NCBI GenBank assembly: GCA_050740235.1
Contig: JBOIDB010000124.1
Location: 1-38,523 of the forward strand
Length of the DNA stretch: 38,523 bases
DNA from: JACDCP01 sp050740235
GTDB lineage: Bacteria; Pseudomonadota; Gammaproteobacteria; Steroidobacterales; JACDCP01
Direction: 5' to 3'
In this document: one piece after another, positions 19,121 to 26,166 of the stretch
Numbering within the stretch: position 1 is the first letter of the stretch
Layout of the letters: every line of letters starts with the position of its first letter
Made by a program: the position numbers and the translations under genes
Notes under the pieces: model-generated
Told to the model about the DNA's origin: nothing
Seen by the model: only the letters and a program-made list of their open reading frames with translations
The model's database searches: none

Positions 19121-19957
19121 CTAGGGGCTGTTGCTGGCGAGCGTCAGGCTGAAGCGCAGGGTGTCGGCGGCTGCGCGCAGCTCGCCGGCGACGTTCGCGA
19201 GATCGCGACTCGATTGCCAGACGTCGGGCATACCGTCGCCGCCGTGCTCGGCGACCGTAGATCCGAAAGTCTCCGTGTACTGAATAGCCGCCACTGTCAC
19301 CCCGGAAGCGTAGGCCGTGCGCGCAGCGTCCACGAGCCCGGTCAGATCTCCGAGGAGCGTGGGACTGATCTCGGCGCCGTGACTTTCCAGCAGGCCCTCC
19401 AGACGCGCGAACTTCTCGTCGATGACGCTACTCAGGCTGCGCGTGTCAGCGACGATCAGGAACTCCGAGAATGTCCCTTTGCGGCCCCCCGTTCGATAGC
19501 TGCCGTTGCCGATGAAGCTCGTCACGTCGACGAATGCGCCGCCGGCCGGCGCTGAGAACAACCTGAGCGGCGTGTCTGCTTCGTATTGCAGATTATGCGT
19601 ATACAACTCTATCGTCGCGATCCCGCTGAAGGAAAGACCACCGGCGGCCGGCGGCTCGATGCGCACCAGAACGGGGAATCCTCGGGGTATGGAGATTGCC
19701 GCATTGCCGAGCCGCTGCAGCAGAACGGCATCCAGCGGGTTCAGCACGACCGCCGACAGACCGAGGCTCTCCGCACTCAGTCCTACGACGTTCTCGAAGC
19801 CGACCGTGAGCTCCGCGCTGAGAACGTTGCTCGCCTGGATGGTCGCTTCGAGTATGTTGCCCTCGACCCGGACGTCAACGATACCGTCGTCGAGAGCTTC
19901 TGTCCGGGCAGGGCTGACGGCGGCGCTCAGTATCAGGCACGTCAGTATGACTTTCAT
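19121..19957 (-). CDS. Exported protein of unknown function, first gene of the signalling operon
   Basis: A 278-residue protein with a signal peptide (MKVILTCLILSAAVSPARTEA). The mature protein begins with a beta-rich region (about 25-170), alternating hydrophobic residues in VEGNILEATIQASNVLSAEL and VRIEPPAAGGLSFSGIATIEL, that could form a cohesin- or Ig-like sandwich. The C-terminal half (about 185-275) is mainly helical (VIDEKFARLEGLLESHGAEI; ELRAAADTLRFSLTLAS). I do not recognise the family. Start ATG 19957 has a good Shine-Dalgarno AGGGAGA (19965-19971) 7 nt away. It may be the extracytoplasmic signal sensor or a partner of the TPR kinase (inference from operon position). Confidence 0.75.
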   Translation of the reverse strand: MKVILTCLILSAAVSPARTEALDDGIVDVRVEGNILEATIQASNVLSAELTVGFENVVGLSAESLGLSAVVLNPLDAVLLQRLGNAAISIPRGFPVLVRIEPPAAGGLSFSGIATIELYTHNLQYEADTPLRLFSAPAGGAFVDVTSFIGNGSYRTGGRKGTFSEFLIVADTRSLSSVIDEKFARLEGLLESHGAEISPTLLGDLTGLVDAARTAYASGVTVAAIQYTETFGSTVAEHGGDGMPDVWQSSRDLANVAGELRAAADTLRFSLTLASNSP

Positions 19958-20036
19958 GTTCTTGTCTCCCTGAACGTTCCGTACAGACGCCCGCGGTTTC
20001 CGCGCCCGTCGAAACTTGTCGTCCCCGGCAACAGTA

Positions 20037-20094
20037 TATGCAAAGCGGCTCCTGCATAGGTACGCTGGGCAGGCTTGGCGAGTTCCTGCGTACC
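20037..20094 (-). other. Structured leader upstream of the signalling operon (two adjacent hairpins)
   Basis: Two abutting inverted repeats: TATGCA (20037-20042) with TGCATA (20053-20058), and GGTACGC (20059-20065) with GCGTACC (20088-20094). The second extends inward by AGG/CCT after a bulge. They lie 80-137 nt before the start codon at 19957, in the 272-nt gap after the parvulin gene. The two helices could stack coaxially. A smaller CCGTC/GACGG hairpin is at about 20133-20145. I could not match them to a known riboswitch class. Confidence 0.45.
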
Positions 20095-20229
20095 GATGGG
20101 CCTTCCGGCACATATAGCGGGGAAACAAAACACCGTCACCGACGGCGCTTTCGCAACAGGGGAGATTACCGGGGCAGGAACGTCGGGCAAGGAGGCCGGC
20201 GGGTGAACTGACCGGACTGCGCCGTAGCG

Positions 20230-21288
20230 TTATTCCGACCTGCGTTCCATTGGGCGGCCGACGGGAGAGTAGTCGATATCGGCAAAAATCTCGATGTCGG
20301 CGAATTCGCGCGCTGCGCTCAGCCACTCGTTCAGAACTTCGGCCCGACGTTTCGCCAGCAGCCGCCGGCGGATCTCCGGAGCGGCTTCACGCAGCGTCAT
20401 CGAGCGTTCCGGTTGGCGCGCGATGAGGCGCACGATATGGAATCCATAGTCGGTCTGCACGACGGAGCCGATTTCGTCGGGCACGAGTTCGAACACGGCG
20501 TCATCGAACGCCGGCGTATGCGTGCCGCTCGTGAACCAGCCCAGATCCCCGCCTGCAGCCCGGCTGCCGGGATCGTCCGAGTGTCGTCGAGCCAATGCGG
20601 CGAAGTCCCCTCCGGCCTGCGCGCGCTTGCGCAGCCTCTTCGCGAAATCTTCGCGACGGCCAAGCTCGCTGACCACGGCGTTCTGAAGCGCCACCTCTGT
20701 CAGTCCGGGCTTCGTCAGGTCGCGAAGGATCGCGCTTCGCCGGGCCGCTACCAGAATGTGCGATGCCCGAACCCGGGCGGGAATGCGCAACCACTGAGCT
20801 ACGTTCCTGTGGCGCCGATAGAAGTCGGCGACCGCGGCATCTGAAATGTGCAGCCCTTTCGTCAACTCCTCGAGCAGCAGCTCGCCGTAAAGTTCCTGTG
20901 CGAGGCTCGCGCGCAATTCCGCATCCTCGAGGCCATGCGATGCGAGATAGGCTCGATAGGCTTTTGTGCCGCCCAGCGAGTTGCGCCAGTGCGCTTGATG
21001 CGCTTTCAGCTTTTCCGGCGCGGGGACAAGGCCGCGCCGTTCAGCCTCGCTCTCGATCAGCGAACGGTCGATCAGCTCGGCGAGAATTCCGGATTCGAGC
21101 GTCGTCAGTTCCTGCCCGTCGCGCGATGAGTCGAGACCCAGGGCTTCGGTAGCGTTGAAAACGTACATGTCGAAGACGGCAGCGCTGATGTCACGGCCGT
21201 CTACCGTCGCGACGGCGGCGGCATGGGCGGATGAAACGGCGCCCGCCGACAGAGCAGCGGTTATGAATACGGTCTTCAGGTGCGACAT
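20230..21288 (-). CDS. Exported parvulin-type peptidyl-prolyl isomerase (PrsA/SurA-like)
   Basis: A 352-residue periplasmic or exported folding factor. A signal peptide (MSHLKTVFITAALSAGAVSS, AHA) is followed by a SurA_N-like chaperone region (about 25-165) and a parvulin rotamase domain (about 175-290). Its hallmarks are RASHILVA, then FAALARRHSDDPGSRAAGGDLGWF and DEIGSVVQTDYGFHIVRLIA. A C-terminal helix follows. Start ATG 21288 is chosen because the signal peptide begins there; the ribosome-binding site is weak. The gene lies 70 nt downstream of one subtilase and 272 nt upstream of the signalling operon. I infer a role in folding the exported proteases, as PrsA does for subtilisins in Firmicutes. 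Confidence 0.88.
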   Translation of the reverse strand: MSHLKTVFITAALSAGAVSSAHAAAVATVDGRDISAAVFDMYVFNATEALGLDSSRDGQELTTLESGILAELIDRSLIESEAERRGLVPAPEKLKAHQAHWRNSLGGTKAYRAYLASHGLEDAELRASLAQELYGELLLEELTKGLHISDAAVADFYRRHRNVAQWLRIPARVRASHILVAARRSAILRDLTKPGLTEVALQNAVVSELGRREDFAKRLRKRAQAGGDFAALARRHSDDPGSRAAGGDLGWFTSGTHTPAFDDAVFELVPDEIGSVVQTDYGFHIVRLIARQPERSMTLREAAPEIRRRLLAKRRAEVLNEWLSAAREFADIEIFADIDYSPVGRPMERRSE

Positions 21289-21358
21289 GGAATCGCCTGT
21301 TGCAGGCTGGCGGGACATGAGCAAGGGTCCCGCCGTCCCTGGCGGAACCCTCGCAACC

Positions 21359-23677
21359 TCATCGCTCCTGCCGGCTGCTGATCGTGAAGTCGGTGTTCTT
21401 GCCGACCGATCCACTGACGCGATAGACGTAGTCGCCGGCCGCAAGGTTCTCGACGTGTATCCGCCGGCCGCTCGGATCGTCCGGGGCGGCGACCAGGTTG
21501 CCGTTGTCGTCGAGCAGCTCAAAGGCCAGGTCCTGGTTGCCCGGGTGCCAGACCAGCTTCGCGTCCAGAGATGAGCAGCGGAAGTCCAGCTCGAATTCCA
21601 CGGGCTGTCCGCTGCGCAGCACCGCGCCGGAGAAGCCTTCGCGAATGCCTTCCGTGCCGCATTCGCCGGCCGGCGCCGGGCCCCCGCCGTCGCCGCCGTT
21701 CCCGTCGACGACGAAATCGGAGCCGTTGGCATTGTCGGAGTTGAGCAGCAGGCCACCCGTGAGTGAAGTTCCGATCAGAATCTGTGCCTGCGCCTGTGTC
21801 GCGGTCGAGGTCGTGCCGACGACATCGAATCCGACCGCCGCATTCACCTTGCCGATACCCAGCCGTACAGTGATCCGGTTGCCTTCCACGACGCCCGAAT
21901 CCGCCGGCCCGAGGTTCGTCTGCGTGTTGATGCCAGTGTCCGGGTCCGGGGCAATCGTGCCGTATTCGAACTCGGGGGCGGTGGTTTCCGTGATATTGGA
22001 GCTCACGAACACACGAATCCCGTCGAATACCGAGCTTTGCGTCCAGCGCATGTTCGGCGTAACGGTCGACGAGTCCGTCAGGTCGAGCTGATACACGATC
22101 TGATTCGCAGCGGCGTCGTAGATGAAGTCGCCCGTGCGAAGGTCCTGCGCCGTCGTGCCGATCTGGTCGTTCTCGGCATCGACGATCTCGGGACCGCCCG
22201 GGTCGGGAAACAGGTTCGCCGGGTGATCGACGAGCGGGAAGCCGGCGGCTGAACGAACCGCGTTGTGGGCGTCAACGTAGCCGGCGCCCACCACACGCTC
22301 TTCGAATGGCATCGGGGTGGCCGTTTCGCGCAGGATCGTCACCACGTCATCGGGCGTCAGATCGGGGTTGACCTCGAGCATGAGCGCGACCACGCCGCTG
22401 ACGTGCGGTGTTGAAAAGCTCGTGCCTTGCGATGTCGTGTAGAACGGCAGGAATGCCGGCGGGATGTTCAAATCCTGGCCCAGCGCCGTGCCGGCCAGGT
22501 TGGTCAGGCCGGGACCCTTCGAGCGCGCGCTCTTGATGTCGACGCCCGGGCCGATGATATCGGGCCGGAAATTGGGCGGTGCGTTCGGGTCGGCCGGCTG
22601 TCCGGCCACATCCGTCCCCGTGCCGTTGTCTTCGCCGCGCGAGGAGAATCCGGCCGGCGTGCCCAATCCCTGTTTCTCGCCGGCCGCAACCGAGATGACC
22701 CACGGTGCTACCGCAAGAAAGTTGATCGCGCCCGGAACGTCCCCGGAATTGCCGGCCGCGTAGACCACGGTGATGAAGCGATCGTGCAGCTCGCGCGTCG
22801 CCGCATTGATCGGCTCGTCGGGATCGTAATTCGATGGATCGCCCAGATCGCCACCGAAGGAGTTGTTGGCGACGCGGATGTTGTAGCGGAACTGGTTGAC
22901 GAGCGCGTAATCGTAAGCCTGGGTGATCGAGAACGTCGACAACCCCAGATCGTTGCCGGCCACCAGTCCGATCAGGTTTGCGCCGGGCGCGACGCCACCG
23001 TAGAAGTTTCCGGATGCCGCACCGCTGCCGGCCGTAGTGCCGGCGCCGAAGGTGCCGTGTCCGCCCTCGACGTCCGTGAACGGCTGATCCTCGACGAATA
23101 CCGGCGGAACGAATCCGGCCGGCAGGCCGGCCTCGACCCCCGTTATTCCCGTTTGTATCTCGGCCAGCGGGAAGAATACGTTCTGCACGGTCGTGTTGCC
23201 GAGCTCGAGGTCGGGGTGCGTCGCATCGATTCCGGTATCGACGTACGCCACGCCGATGCCCTCTCCCGTCACCGGGAAGCCGCCGTTGGCGGTCGTGAGC
23301 TGTCTGTCGCTTTGCAGTGCGTCGACGCCGATGAACGGGCGACTCTCGTTGGTCAGCAGCCCGTAGAGACGATTTCCGTATATGGATGCGATACCGGGCT
23401 CGGACCGCAGCGCATCGAATTGAGCCTTGTTGATTGCCGTCTGCACCATCGGCAGCTCATTCAGCACGACGCCGCCCACAATGCCGAGTGTACTCAAGGC
23501 GGCAATTTCAGCCGCGTCCGGCGACTCGTGATAAGTGATGATGGCGGGCGTCAGCGCGAGTGGCGCCGAGTTGATCGCCGAGCTCAGATGCGGGTCGATG
23601 CTCGGCGCGGCGGCAAGGGGCTCGGCCAATGCGAGGGCCGATGCAGCCGTGATGATGGACAGCAGATGTCTGATCAT
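21359..23677 (-). CDS. Exported S8 subtilisin-like peptidase with C-terminal PPC-like domain
   Basis: A 772-residue exported serine protease. Signal peptide to about residue 24, propeptide to about 105, then the S8 domain with Asp147 (YVDTGIDATHPD), His207 (GGHGTFGAG), Asn310 (AAGNSGD) and Ser420 (QGTSFSTPHVSG). A large insert lies between His and Ser. Residues about 500-680 form a beta-rich region. A Gly-rich hinge (GNGGDGGGPAPAGE) then leads to a prepeptidase C-terminal (PPC) domain (about 690-770, ending AAGDYVYRVSGSVGKNTDF). It shares YALVNQ.RYNIRV..NSFG and the overall layout with the subtilase at 10629-13118, so the two are paralogues, but it has no SLH repeats. Start ATG 23677 has GGAG 7 nt upstream. 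Confidence 0.9.
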   Translation of the reverse strand: MIRHLLSIITAASALALAEPLAAAPSIDPHLSSAINSAPLALTPAIITYHESPDAAEIAALSTLGIVGGVVLNELPMVQTAINKAQFDALRSEPGIASIYGNRLYGLLTNESRPFIGVDALQSDRQLTTANGGFPVTGEGIGVAYVDTGIDATHPDLELGNTTVQNVFFPLAEIQTGITGVEAGLPAGFVPPVFVEDQPFTDVEGGHGTFGAGTTAGSGAASGNFYGGVAPGANLIGLVAGNDLGLSTFSITQAYDYALVNQFRYNIRVANNSFGGDLGDPSNYDPDEPINAATRELHDRFITVVYAAGNSGDVPGAINFLAVAPWVISVAAGEKQGLGTPAGFSSRGEDNGTGTDVAGQPADPNAPPNFRPDIIGPGVDIKSARSKGPGLTNLAGTALGQDLNIPPAFLPFYTTSQGTSFSTPHVSGVVALMLEVNPDLTPDDVVTILRETATPMPFEERVVGAGYVDAHNAVRSAAGFPLVDHPANLFPDPGGPEIVDAENDQIGTTAQDLRTGDFIYDAAANQIVYQLDLTDSSTVTPNMRWTQSSVFDGIRVFVSSNITETTAPEFEYGTIAPDPDTGINTQTNLGPADSGVVEGNRITVRLGIGKVNAAVGFDVVGTTSTATQAQAQILIGTSLTGGLLLNSDNANGSDFVVDGNGGDGGGPAPAGECGTEGIREGFSGAVLRSGQPVEFELDFRCSSLDAKLVWHPGNQDLAFELLDDNGNLVAAPDDPSGRRIHVENLAAGDYVYRVSGSVGKNTDFTISSRQER

Positions 23678-23755
23678 GAACGTTCTCCGCACGCCCCCGG
23701 ATGCCAAAGCGGATTGACTGGCATCAGGGTGGCATGCGGCAGGTCCGCGTGACAT

Positions 23756-23795
23756 CGGGAAAATCCCCTCTCTCGGGAGGGGAATTTCCCTCAGG
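23756..23795 (-). promoter_or_regulatory. Shared two-part regulatory element upstream of the PPC subtilase
   Basis: CGGGAAAA (23756-23763), 14 nt spacer, AGGGGAATTTCCCTCAGG (23778-23795), the same layout as 13192-13230. Here the two halves also form a long inverted repeat: GGGAAAATCCCCTC (23757-23770) pairs with GAGGGGAATTTCCC (23777-23790) at 13 of 14 positions around a 6-nt loop. It begins 78 nt before the start codon. Two separate protein sites in dyad symmetry, or an RNA hairpin, would both fit. Confidence 0.65.
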
Positions 23796-23811
23796 CAGAA
23801 ATTGGGTTCAG

Positions 23812-23843
23812 GCGTCGGGAGACGCAGGTCGGGCTGAAGCCCG
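23812..23843 (-). terminator. Twin hairpins after the GGDEF-EAL gene
   Basis: GCGTC/GACGC (23812-23816 with 23821-23825) and CGGGCT/AGCCCG (23830-23835 with 23838-23843). They lie 30-60 nt past the stop of the GGDEF-EAL gene and end before the subtilase element. No T-run follows, so a weak or Rho-assisted terminator or a REP-like unit is possible. Confidence 0.35.
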
Positions 23844-23872
23844 CCTTGCGCGGCTGCCGAATGAGCCCGGCA

Positions 23873-26149
23873 TTACGACAGCGGTTGCGGACGGCCCGTG
23901 ACGTAGCCCTGCACGAAGTCGACGCCGAGCTCGCGCACGGCGGCGAAAGCGCCCTGATCCTCCACCTGCTCGGCGATCACTTCGAACTCGAGCGTCCGCG
24001 CGAGCTTGATCATGGCGGTGACCATCGCCTGGTTCACGCTGTTGTGCTGCAGATCCTGAATGAGCGAGCCGTCGAGCTTCAGGTAGTCCAGGCCGACGTT
24101 CTTCAAGTTCGCGAACGAGCCGAGCCCGCTGCCGAAGTCGTCGAGCGCGAAGGTGCAGCCCATGCTGTGCAGCACGTCGACGAAGCGCCGCGCCAGGCCC
24201 AGGTTGGAGACGACCGAGCCTTCGCTCAACTCGAAGCAGATCTGCCCGGGGAGCACGTCGCTGCGGTCAAGGCACTCGACCACGAAGTCCAGAAACGTAT
24301 CGTCGCCGAGCGTCTGTCCCGACAGGTTGATCGAGCAGCTGCGCCGCTCGGGGATCTTGAGCGCGCCGCGGCCGATCGCGCCGAGCGTCGTGTGCACCAC
24401 CCAGCGGTCGACGTGATTGGTGAGATGATAGCGCTCCGCCGCGCGCAGGAACTCTGTCGGCAGCACGCGGCGGCCGGTTTCGTCGTGCATGCGCAGCAGC
24501 ACCTCGACGGCGGGACCGGTCGGCGCCTGGCCGGCCAGTGAGAGGATCGGCTGGATGTACAGCTCGAAGCGATCTTCCTTGAGCGCGTTCTGCAGGCGCT
24601 GCAGCCACTGGATCTCGCCGCGCTGCCGCGCCGCGGCCTCGTCGCGGGCCGAGTACACGTGCACGCGCCCGCGACCCTGCTGCTTGGCGACGTAGCAGGC
24701 CGAGTCCGCGGCGCTCAGCACGTCGTCCATCGAGCCGCTTTCCCGGCCGATCTCGACCAGGCCGATGCTCACGCCGACATTGAATATTTTGTCCCGCCAG
24801 ACGAAGCGGTAATCGCGGATCGAGGCGCACACGTCGTCGGCGATCTGCCGCGCCTTGTCGAGCGGGCAGCCGATGAGCAGCATGCCGAACTCGTCGCCGC
24901 CGATTCGCGCGACCGTATCCGAGTCGCGGACCTTGTCCTTTATGAGCGCGGCGACCTCGCGCAACATGCTGTCGCCGGCCATGTGGCCGCTCGTGTCATT
25001 GACGACCTTGAAACGGTCGAGGTCGAGGTAGCAGAGCACGTGGCCTGCGTCGCCCGAGTGGGCCGACTGCAGGCTTTCCTCGAGCCGCCGCTCGAACTCG
25101 CGGCGATTGATCAGGCCGGTCAGCGCGTCGTGCGTCGCCTGGTAGGACATCTGCCGCGTGAGGCCGCGCAACTCGGTCACGTCGTGCAGGACGACGACCG
25201 CGCCGGTGACTTCGCCGGTTTCGTCGCGCTGGGGCGAGGCCGTGAGCTCGACGGAGTATTCCTCGCCGCCGCTGCGCGCGAGCAGCAGCGCGCGCCGGCC
25301 GAGATTCACCCGCCGCCTTTCACGCAACGCGGCGCTTACCGGATCGCCGAGCGACTTGCGATCGGTCTCGTCGACGAGGCTGATGATGTCGTTCAGCGTC
25401 TTGCCGCGCGCAGTCGTGAGCGTCGCGCCGGTCAGATGCTGGGCGGCGGCATTCATGTAATCGATGCGTCCGGACGCATCCGCGGTGATGACCCCCTCGC
25501 CGATGGATTCGAGCGTCGCCTGCGCGCGGCGTCCCGTCCGCAGATCCCTGCCGGAGGCGACCCGCCCGTCCGTCGCCGACGCAATGCTGAGAATCGCCGG
25601 CTTGCCTTCGAACACGACCTTCGCGCTGCGCACCGCCGCTTCGAGCCGGCGCCCGCGCGAATCGATCAGCGTCAGATCGAACTGCCTCGCCCGCTCATCG
25701 CCGGCGAGCTGCCCGCGAATCCCCTCCAGCACCAGCCGGCGCAACGCGGGACGCACGAGTTCCGTGACGGCCCGCTCCGCGAGCGGCCCGGCTCCGAACC
25801 ATTCCACCGCGGCGGGATTGGCATAGAGCACCGTCTCGCGATGCACGACCACCATTTCCGGCACGCTGTCGGCGAGTGAATACAGCAACTCCTGACCGTG
25901 CGCGAGGCGCTCCTGGCGCTCATTCAGCTCCTCGAACAGGGTGTTGACGGTCATGCCGAGACGCGACACCGCGTCGCCCCGGTTCGAGGCCGCCACGCGG
26001 CGCTCGAAGCGCCGATCTCGCGTGATGCGGCTGATCTCTTCGTTCAAGCGGGCGATGCGTCCGATGTTCCGGTGCTTGACGAAGAAGAAGAGAAGGACTC
26101 CAAGAGCGGTCAGGATAATTGCTGTTGTTATTATTCCCGATACCGGCAT
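23873..26149 (-). CDS. Membrane-anchored PAS-PAS-GGDEF-EAL cyclic-di-GMP enzyme
   Basis: A 758-residue protein. One N-terminal membrane helix (about 5-25) is followed by a HAMP-like helical segment (to about 75), two PAS domains (about 88-190 and 210-330), a GGDEF domain (about 340-495) and an EAL domain (about 510-755). The cyclase signature RIGGDEFGML is intact. The EAL signature reads EVLLRM, and other catalytic positions are present: SINLSGQ, FELSEGSVV, ALDDFGSGLGSF, LKLDGSLI, AEQVEDQGAF and VQGYVTGRP. Both making and breaking c-di-GMP is possible; the altered EAL residues leave phosphodiesterase activity uncertain. A perfect Shine-Dalgarno overlapping the thiC stop drives it, so it is co-expressed with thiC. 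Confidence 0.92.
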   Translation of the reverse strand: MPVSGIITTAIILTALGVLLFFFVKHRNIGRIARLNEEISRITRDRRFERRVAASNRGDAVSRLGMTVNTLFEELNERQERLAHGQELLYSLADSVPEMVVVHRETVLYANPAAVEWFGAGPLAERAVTELVRPALRRLVLEGIRGQLAGDERARQFDLTLIDSRGRRLEAAVRSAKVVFEGKPAILSIASATDGRVASGRDLRTGRRAQATLESIGEGVITADASGRIDYMNAAAQHLTGATLTTARGKTLNDIISLVDETDRKSLGDPVSAALRERRRVNLGRRALLLARSGGEEYSVELTASPQRDETGEVTGAVVVLHDVTELRGLTRQMSYQATHDALTGLINRREFERRLEESLQSAHSGDAGHVLCYLDLDRFKVVNDTSGHMAGDSMLREVAALIKDKVRDSDTVARIGGDEFGMLLIGCPLDKARQIADDVCASIRDYRFVWRDKIFNVGVSIGLVEIGRESGSMDDVLSAADSACYVAKQQGRGRVHVYSARDEAAARQRGEIQWLQRLQNALKEDRFELYIQPILSLAGQAPTGPAVEVLLRMHDETGRRVLPTEFLRAAERYHLTNHVDRWVVHTTLGAIGRGALKIPERRSCSINLSGQTLGDDTFLDFVVECLDRSDVLPGQICFELSEGSVVSNLGLARRFVDVLHSMGCTFALDDFGSGLGSFANLKNVGLDYLKLDGSLIQDLQHNSVNQAMVTAMIKLARTLEFEVIAEQVEDQGAFAAVRELGVDFVQGYVTGRPQPLS

Positions 26150-26156
26150 TAAGCGA

Positions 26157-26166
26157 TCACCTCCTA
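26157..26166 (-). promoter_or_regulatory. Perfect Shine-Dalgarno overlapping the thiC stop codon
   Basis: On the - strand TAGGAGGTGA (26166-26157) contains the thiC stop (TAG) and a full anti-16S complement AGGAGGTGA, 7 nt before the ATG of the GGDEF-EAL gene. It indicates strong, coupled translation of the c-di-GMP gene from the thiC message. Confidence 0.85.

Noticed and set aside
20037..20145. c-di-GMP (GEMM-I) riboswitch, suggested by GCAAAGC, AGCGGGG and GTACCGATGG on the + strand
   Set aside because: The blocks are in the wrong order and spacing and there is no + strand gene downstream.
20150..20185. A third copy of the subtilase operator before the signalling operon (AGGGGAGATTACCGG region)
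   Set aside because: Only the ends resemble the motif; the palindromic centre and the CGGGAAAA block are missing.
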